Below are positions 60,908 to 64,000 of a DNA stretch of 64,000 bases, in pieces. Each line of letters opens with the position of its first letter. Position 1 is the first letter of the stretch. Source of the DNA: an uncultured Lachnospiraceae bacterium (lineage in GTDB: Bacteria; Bacillota; Clostridia; Lachnospirales; Lachnospiraceae); NCBI GenBank assembly GCA_934899185.1, contig CAKXYI010000006.1, forward strand, positions 1 through 64,000, in the 5' to 3' direction. A program made the position numbers and the translations under genes. The notes beneath the pieces were generated by a model, which saw only the letters and a list, made by a program, of their open reading frames with translations, was not told the origin of the DNA and ran no database searches.

Positions 60908-61753
60908 ATGTCATTTATATTAGATAATGTATCTTATCGTTACAGTGAAAAAACAGCATATGAGATCACGGCACTGGATCATGTGAATTTGCAGATCGGT
61001 GATGGTGAATTTATCGGCGTAATCGGGCATACCGGGTCCGGAAAGTCTACCCTGATCCAGCATCTGAACGGGCTGCTGAAGGCAACGGAGGGCAAAATCT
61101 ACTTTAATGGACAGGATATTTATGAGGAAGATTATGATCTTCGCGATCTGCGTATGCAGGTGGGCATGGTCTTTCAGTATCCGGAACATCAACTTTTTGA
61201 GGAGACAGTCTTTAAGGATGTCTGCTTCGGTCCCAAGAACCAGGGCTTGCCGGAAAAGGATATGACGCTCCGGGCTTATGAGGCATTGCAGAATGTGGGC
61301 TTGCCGGAAAAATATTTTGATGTTTCGCCTTTTGAGTTGTCCGGGGGACAAAAGCGTCGTGCTGCGATCGCGGGTGTCATTGCAATGAAACCACAGGTTC
61401 TGATCCTGGATGAGCCGACGGCAGGTCTGGATCCGAAAGGACGTGACGAGATTCTGGATATGATCGCAGATATGCATGCCAGATACGGCAATACCGTTAT
61501 TTTGGTCTCTCATAGCATGGAAGATGTGGCAAAGTATGTGGATCGTATCATTGTCATGGATCACGGACATGTCAAGTTTGATGATGCGCCGCGTCAGGTC
61601 TTTCATCATTATAAGGAATTGGAGGAGATCGGACTTGCGGCACCGCAGGTCACATACCTGATGCATGAGATGAAGGAAAAGGGTATGGGTGTTTCAACAG
61701 AGGCAACGACCGTAGATGAAGCAAAAGAAGCGATATTACGTTGGATAGGATAG
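60908..61753 (+). CDS. ecfA2: ECF transporter ATPase component EcfA2
   Basis: This 281-residue ABC ATPase has Walker A GHTGSGKST, signature LSGGQKRR and Walker B VLILDEPTAGLD, plus a typical EcfA C-terminal tail. It pairs with EcfA1 as a heterodimer. It is followed 4 bp later by ecfT. Confidence 0.92.
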   Translation: MSFILDNVSYRYSEKTAYEITALDHVNLQIGDGEFIGVIGHTGSGKSTLIQHLNGLLKATEGKIYFNGQDIYEEDYDLRDLRMQVGMVFQYPEHQLFEETVFKDVCFGPKNQGLPEKDMTLRAYEALQNVGLPEKYFDVSPFELSGGQKRRAAIAGVIAMKPQVLILDEPTAGLDPKGRDEILDMIADMHARYGNTVILVSHSMEDVAKYVDRIIVMDHGHVKFDDAPRQVFHHYKELEEIGLAAPQVTYLMHEMKEKGMGVSTEATTVDEAKEAILRWIG

Positions 61754-61757
61754 ATTT

Positions 61758-62558
61758 ATGTTAAGAGATATTACATTAGGACAATATTATCCGGCGGATT
61801 CTGTCATTCACAAACTGGATCCCCGGACAAAGTTATTTGCAACACTTCTGTTTATCATCAGTGTCTTTTCTTTTGACGGCATTGTTGGATTCATCGTCAT
61901 GACCGCCTTTTTATTCGGTGTGATCGCCCTGAGCAGGGTGCCTTTATCATTTATGCTGCGCGGACTCAGGGCTATTATGATCTTGCTTGTGATCGCGGGG
62001 CTTTTTAATCTTTTCCTGACACCGGGGCAGGTGCTCTGGAGTCTCTGGAAGATCCATATCACGCGGGAAGGACTGCGCAACGCGGTGCTGATGACCATCC
62101 GTATGGTCTACCTGATCATGGGCTCATCTGTGATGACACTGACGACAACCCCAAATCAGTTGACGGACGGCTTGGAAAAGGCATTGAAACCTTTGCAGAA
62201 GATCAATGTACCGGTGCATGAGATCGCAATGATGATGTCGATCGCCCTTCGTTTTATCCCGATTCTGATCGAGGAGACGGACAAGATCATGAAGGCACAG
62301 ATGGCAAGAGGCGCGGATTTTGAGACGGGTGGACTGATCAAGAAAGCGAAGAATATGGTGCCGCTCTTAGTGCCGCTTTTTGTATCGGCATTCCGCCGTG
62401 CCAATGATCTGGCACTGGCGATGGAAGCAAGATGTTATGTCGGTGGCGAGGGCAGAACCAAGATGATGCCACTGGTCTATCATAAGGTCGATCGTCTGGC
62501 ATATGTGGTCGTAATCGCCTACTTTGTCCTCTTGATGGTCATAAAGGTGGTGCTTTAA
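61758..62558 (+). CDS. ecfT: ECF transporter membrane component EcfT
   Basis: This 266-residue membrane protein has about six helices and the two EcfT Ala-Arg motifs: AQMARGADFE (about 179-188) and MEARCYVGGEGRTKM (about 221-235), which contact the ATPases. It couples ATP hydrolysis to uptake by S components encoded elsewhere. Its last base overlaps the start of truA (TAATG). Confidence 0.9.
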   Translation: MLRDITLGQYYPADSVIHKLDPRTKLFATLLFIISVFSFDGIVGFIVMTAFLFGVIALSRVPLSFMLRGLRAIMILLVIAGLFNLFLTPGQVLWSLWKIHITREGLRNAVLMTIRMVYLIMGSSVMTLTTTPNQLTDGLEKALKPLQKINVPVHEIAMMMSIALRFIPILIEETDKIMKAQMARGADFETGGLIKKAKNMVPLLVPLFVSAFRRANDLALAMEARCYVGGEGRTKMMPLVYHKVDRLAYVVVIAYFVLLMVIKVVL

Positions 62559-63292
62559 TGCGGGTAAAACTGGTCGTGGCATATGAGGGAACCAATTACT
62601 GCGGATGGCAGATCCAGCCCAATGGTATTACGATCGAAGAGGTGCTCAATGAGACTTTGAGTTCTCTTTTGGGGGAGAAAATCACGGTGACAGGTGCCAG
62701 TAGGACGGACGCCGGCGTTCATTCTCTGGGCAATGTTGCAGTTTTTGAAACCCATACCAGAATGCCGGCGGAGAAGATCTCTTTTGCACTCAACCAGCGT
62801 CTGCCGGAGGATATTGTGGTGCAGGAGTCATGTCAGGTGCCGAAGGATTTTCACCCACGTTTTGCCAAGAGTAGGAAGACATATGAATATCGTATTTTAA
62901 ATTGTCGTTTTCGCCAGCCACTGGAGAGAAGGACAAGTTATTTTTATCACTATCCGCTGGATGTCAGTGCCATGCAAAAGGCGGCGGCTTATCTGGTGGG
63001 GGAACATGACTTTACTTCCTTTGCGTCCGTGCATGCGCAGACCAATACTTATGTGCGCACGATCTATGCGCTTGATGTGGTGCGTGAGGGAGACATGATC
63101 CGTATCCGCGTGCAGGGGAACGGATTTCTTTACAATATGGTGCGCATCATTGCCGGGACCCTGATCCAGGTGGGCGCAGGGGTCAAAAATCCGGAGGATA
63201 TGGAAAGCATCCTTGCGGGACAGGACAGAGAATTGGCAGGACCGACAGCACCGGCGCATGGACTTACCATGATCGGGCTGGAATATTTATAG
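62558..63292 (+). CDS. truA: tRNA pseudouridine(38-40) synthase TruA
   Basis: This is a 244-residue pseudouridine synthase. The catalytic Asp is D51 in GASRTDAGVHSLG; YEYRILNCRF and VQGNGFLYNMVRIIAGTLIQVG are the other TruA blocks. It modifies the anticodon arm of several tRNAs. The start overlaps the ecfT stop by one base. The order ecfA1-ecfA2-ecfT-truA-rplM is standard in Firmicutes. Confidence 0.93.
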   Translation: MRVKLVVAYEGTNYCGWQIQPNGITIEEVLNETLSSLLGEKITVTGASRTDAGVHSLGNVAVFETHTRMPAEKISFALNQRLPEDIVVQESCQVPKDFHPRFAKSRKTYEYRILNCRFRQPLERRTSYFYHYPLDVSAMQKAAAYLVGEHDFTSFASVHAQTNTYVRTIYALDVVREGDMIRIRVQGNGFLYNMVRIIAGTLIQVGAGVKNPEDMESILAGQDRELAGPTAPAHGLTMIGLEYL

Positions 63293-63299
63293 AAAAGAA

Positions 63300-63328
63300 T
63301 TGACAAAAGACCGTGTGCGTAATATAAT
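63300..63328 (+). promoter_or_regulatory. Strong promoter of rplM-rpsI
   Basis: Consensus -35 TTGACA (63300-63305), 17-bp spacer, -10 TATAAT (63323-63328). Confidence 0.85.
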
Positions 63329-63334
63329 GTAACG

Positions 63335-63455
63335 GCTGATGTAGTTTAGAAGCACAGTTTCATTAGCCCCGAAACGTGTTTTGACTATAGACATGTCAGT
63401 GATCGTATTTCGGACATTGTACGAGACTGACGCTTTATGTTATTTAAGGAGGAAA
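63335..63455 (+). ncRNA. Structured 5' leader of rplM (L13-leader-like)
   Basis: About 125 bases of leader lie between the promoter and the L13 ATG. GGCTGATG pairs with CATTAGCC (about 63334-63366), followed by further paired blocks around GACATGTC and GAGACTGACG. Firmicute rplM genes often carry an L13 leader thought to be autoregulatory; whether this one fits that family needs a covariance search. Confidence 0.45.
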
Positions 63456-63459
63456 CCAA

Positions 63460-63888
63460 ATGAAGACTTATATGCCAAACCCAAGTCAGGTTGAGAGAAA
63501 ATGGTATGTAGTAGATGCAGAAGGACAGACATTAGGTCGTCTTGCTTCTGAAGTTGCTAAGGTATTAAGAGGAAAGAACAAAGCGATTTACACACCTCAT
63601 GCTGATTGCGGAGATTATGTGATCGTTGTTAATGCAGAGAAGATCAAGGTTACTGGTAAGAAGTTAGACCAGAAGATCTATTATCATCATTCAGACTATG
63701 TTGGTGGAATGAAAGAGACAACTTTAAAGGAGATGTTAGCTAAGCATCCTGACAGAGTTATCGAACATGCAGTTAAGGGAATGCTTCCAAAGGGACCTTT
63801 AGGAAGAGAGATGTACACAAAGTTATTTGTATACGCTGGCCCAGATCACAAGCATGCAGCTCAGAAACCAGAAGAGTTGACATTTTAA
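63460..63888 (+). CDS. rplM: 50S ribosomal protein L13
   Basis: This 142-residue protein has the L13 signature: [55 protein letters not shown] and [19 protein letters not shown]. It binds 23S rRNA early in large-subunit assembly. It is followed 22 bp later by rpsI, the usual operon partner. AAGGAGG precedes the ATG. Confidence 0.96.
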   Translation: MKTYMPNPSQVERKWYVVDAEGQTLGRLASEVAKVLRGKNKAIYTPHADCGDYVIVVNAEKIKVTGKKLDQKIYYHHSDYVGGMKETTLKEMLAKHPDRVIEHAVKGMLPKGPLGREMYTKLFVYAGPDHKHAAQKPEELTF

Positions 63889-63910
63889 TTCGGTAAGGAG
63901 GTAAATCACA

Positions 63911-64000
63911 TTGGCTAATACAAAGTATTACGGAACAGGAAGAAGAAAATCATCTGTTGCTAGAGTATATTTAGTACCTGGAACAGGTAAGATCACAATC
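63911..64000 (+). CDS. rpsI: 30S ribosomal protein S9, N-terminal part (TTG start, cut by window end)
   Basis: The frame starting at TTG 63911 reads [20 protein letters not shown], the N-terminus of S9. AAGGAGG sits 9 bp before the TTG, and no ATG is available in the expected place, so TTG is the start. The rest lies outside the window. Confidence 0.93.
   Translation, partial: MANTKYYGTGRRKSSVARVYLVPGTGKITI

Noticed and set aside
60920..61666. 248-residue minus-strand frame inside ecfA2
   Set aside because: Opposite to a complete ABC ATPase with all motifs; no homology recognised.
1..64000. Search by eye for tRNA and rRNA genes, insertion sequences with transposase, and CRISPR arrays
   Set aside because: None seen; the only mobile traces are the integrase remnant and the Rpn-type gene.

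Overview
The window looks like a chromosomal stretch from a Gram-positive, anaerobic, gut- or rumen-type Lachnospiraceae (Clostridia). The evidence is a butyryl-CoA:acetate CoA-transferase, a domain-permuted GH3 beta-glucosidase, T-box and tandem glycine riboswitch leaders, strong AGGAGG-type ribosome binding sites, consensus sigma-A promoters with 17-bp spacers, and the ecfA1-ecfA2-ecfT-truA-rplM-rpsI order at the right end. No species can be named from sequence alone. Almost all genes are on the + strand. The four - strand genes are a membrane BNR-repeat protein, thrS, an alanine/glycine symporter and a small TPR-like protein.

Layout. 1-2.1 kb: a partial coiled-coil tail, a DUF454 membrane protein behind a promoter with two GTTAG-N6-CTAAC operators, an intact flavodoxin-like reductase, and two gene remnants (flavodoxin reductase, aldo/keto reductase). 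2.1-6.7 kb: ThrH-type phosphatase, two PLP enzymes of sulfur amino acid metabolism, and a PepV-type dipeptidase. 6.8-9.5 kb: a split OatA-like pair (acyltransferase 3 plus separate anchored SGNH protein) and an AraC regulator. 9.7-12.7 kb: sugar isomerase plus xylulokinase. 12.8-16.3 kb: SGNH hydrolase, HAD phosphatase, LarE, MATE. 16.6-22.5 kb: DUF2798 protein, rhodanese-TtcA fusion, MATE, Cache-HAMP-GGDEF cyclase, KDG-type sugar kinase. 22.5-25.6 kb: copper module (CsoR operator, csoR, copA with an apparently nested copZ).

25.7-32.8 kb: aminotransferase, glycosyltransferase, Rpn-type nuclease, But, 5'-nucleotidase, RlmD-type methyltransferase. 32.8-34.4 kb: an AT-rich accessory patch with a DUF3990 (ART-like) toxin-like cassette and a broken tyrosine integrase. 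34.4-39.1 kb: two-part ThrE exporter, BNR protein, autoregulated MarR-MATE operon. 39.1-47.8 kb: thrS with T-box, an ECF sigma/anti-sigma pair with a sigmaM/V-like autoregulatory promoter and an apparent CTG start, HIT protein, permuted GH3, and glycine-riboswitch-controlled AGCS symporter. 47.7-50.5 kb: second metal module (HMA protein behind GTTAG and CsoR-like boxes, then a CtpE-like P-type ATPase). 50.5-56.8 kb: thioredoxin, DUF308 protein, HD-GYP protein, TetR regulator, MntP-like protein, a 35-residue membrane peptide and a VanW/G5 surface protein. 56.8-64 kb: AIR-synthase-like protein, Lrp regulator and aminotransferase, TrmL, ECF transporter energizing module, TruA, L13, start of S9.

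The most rewarding observations are regulatory. Three near-identical GTTAG-N6-CTAAC palindromes tie a DUF454 gene to a metal-binding protein gene. copZ seems to have its own promoter and ribosome site inside copA. The ECF sigma operon carries its own ECF-type promoter and an unusual start codon. The DUF3990 cassette is the best candidate for a little-described system.
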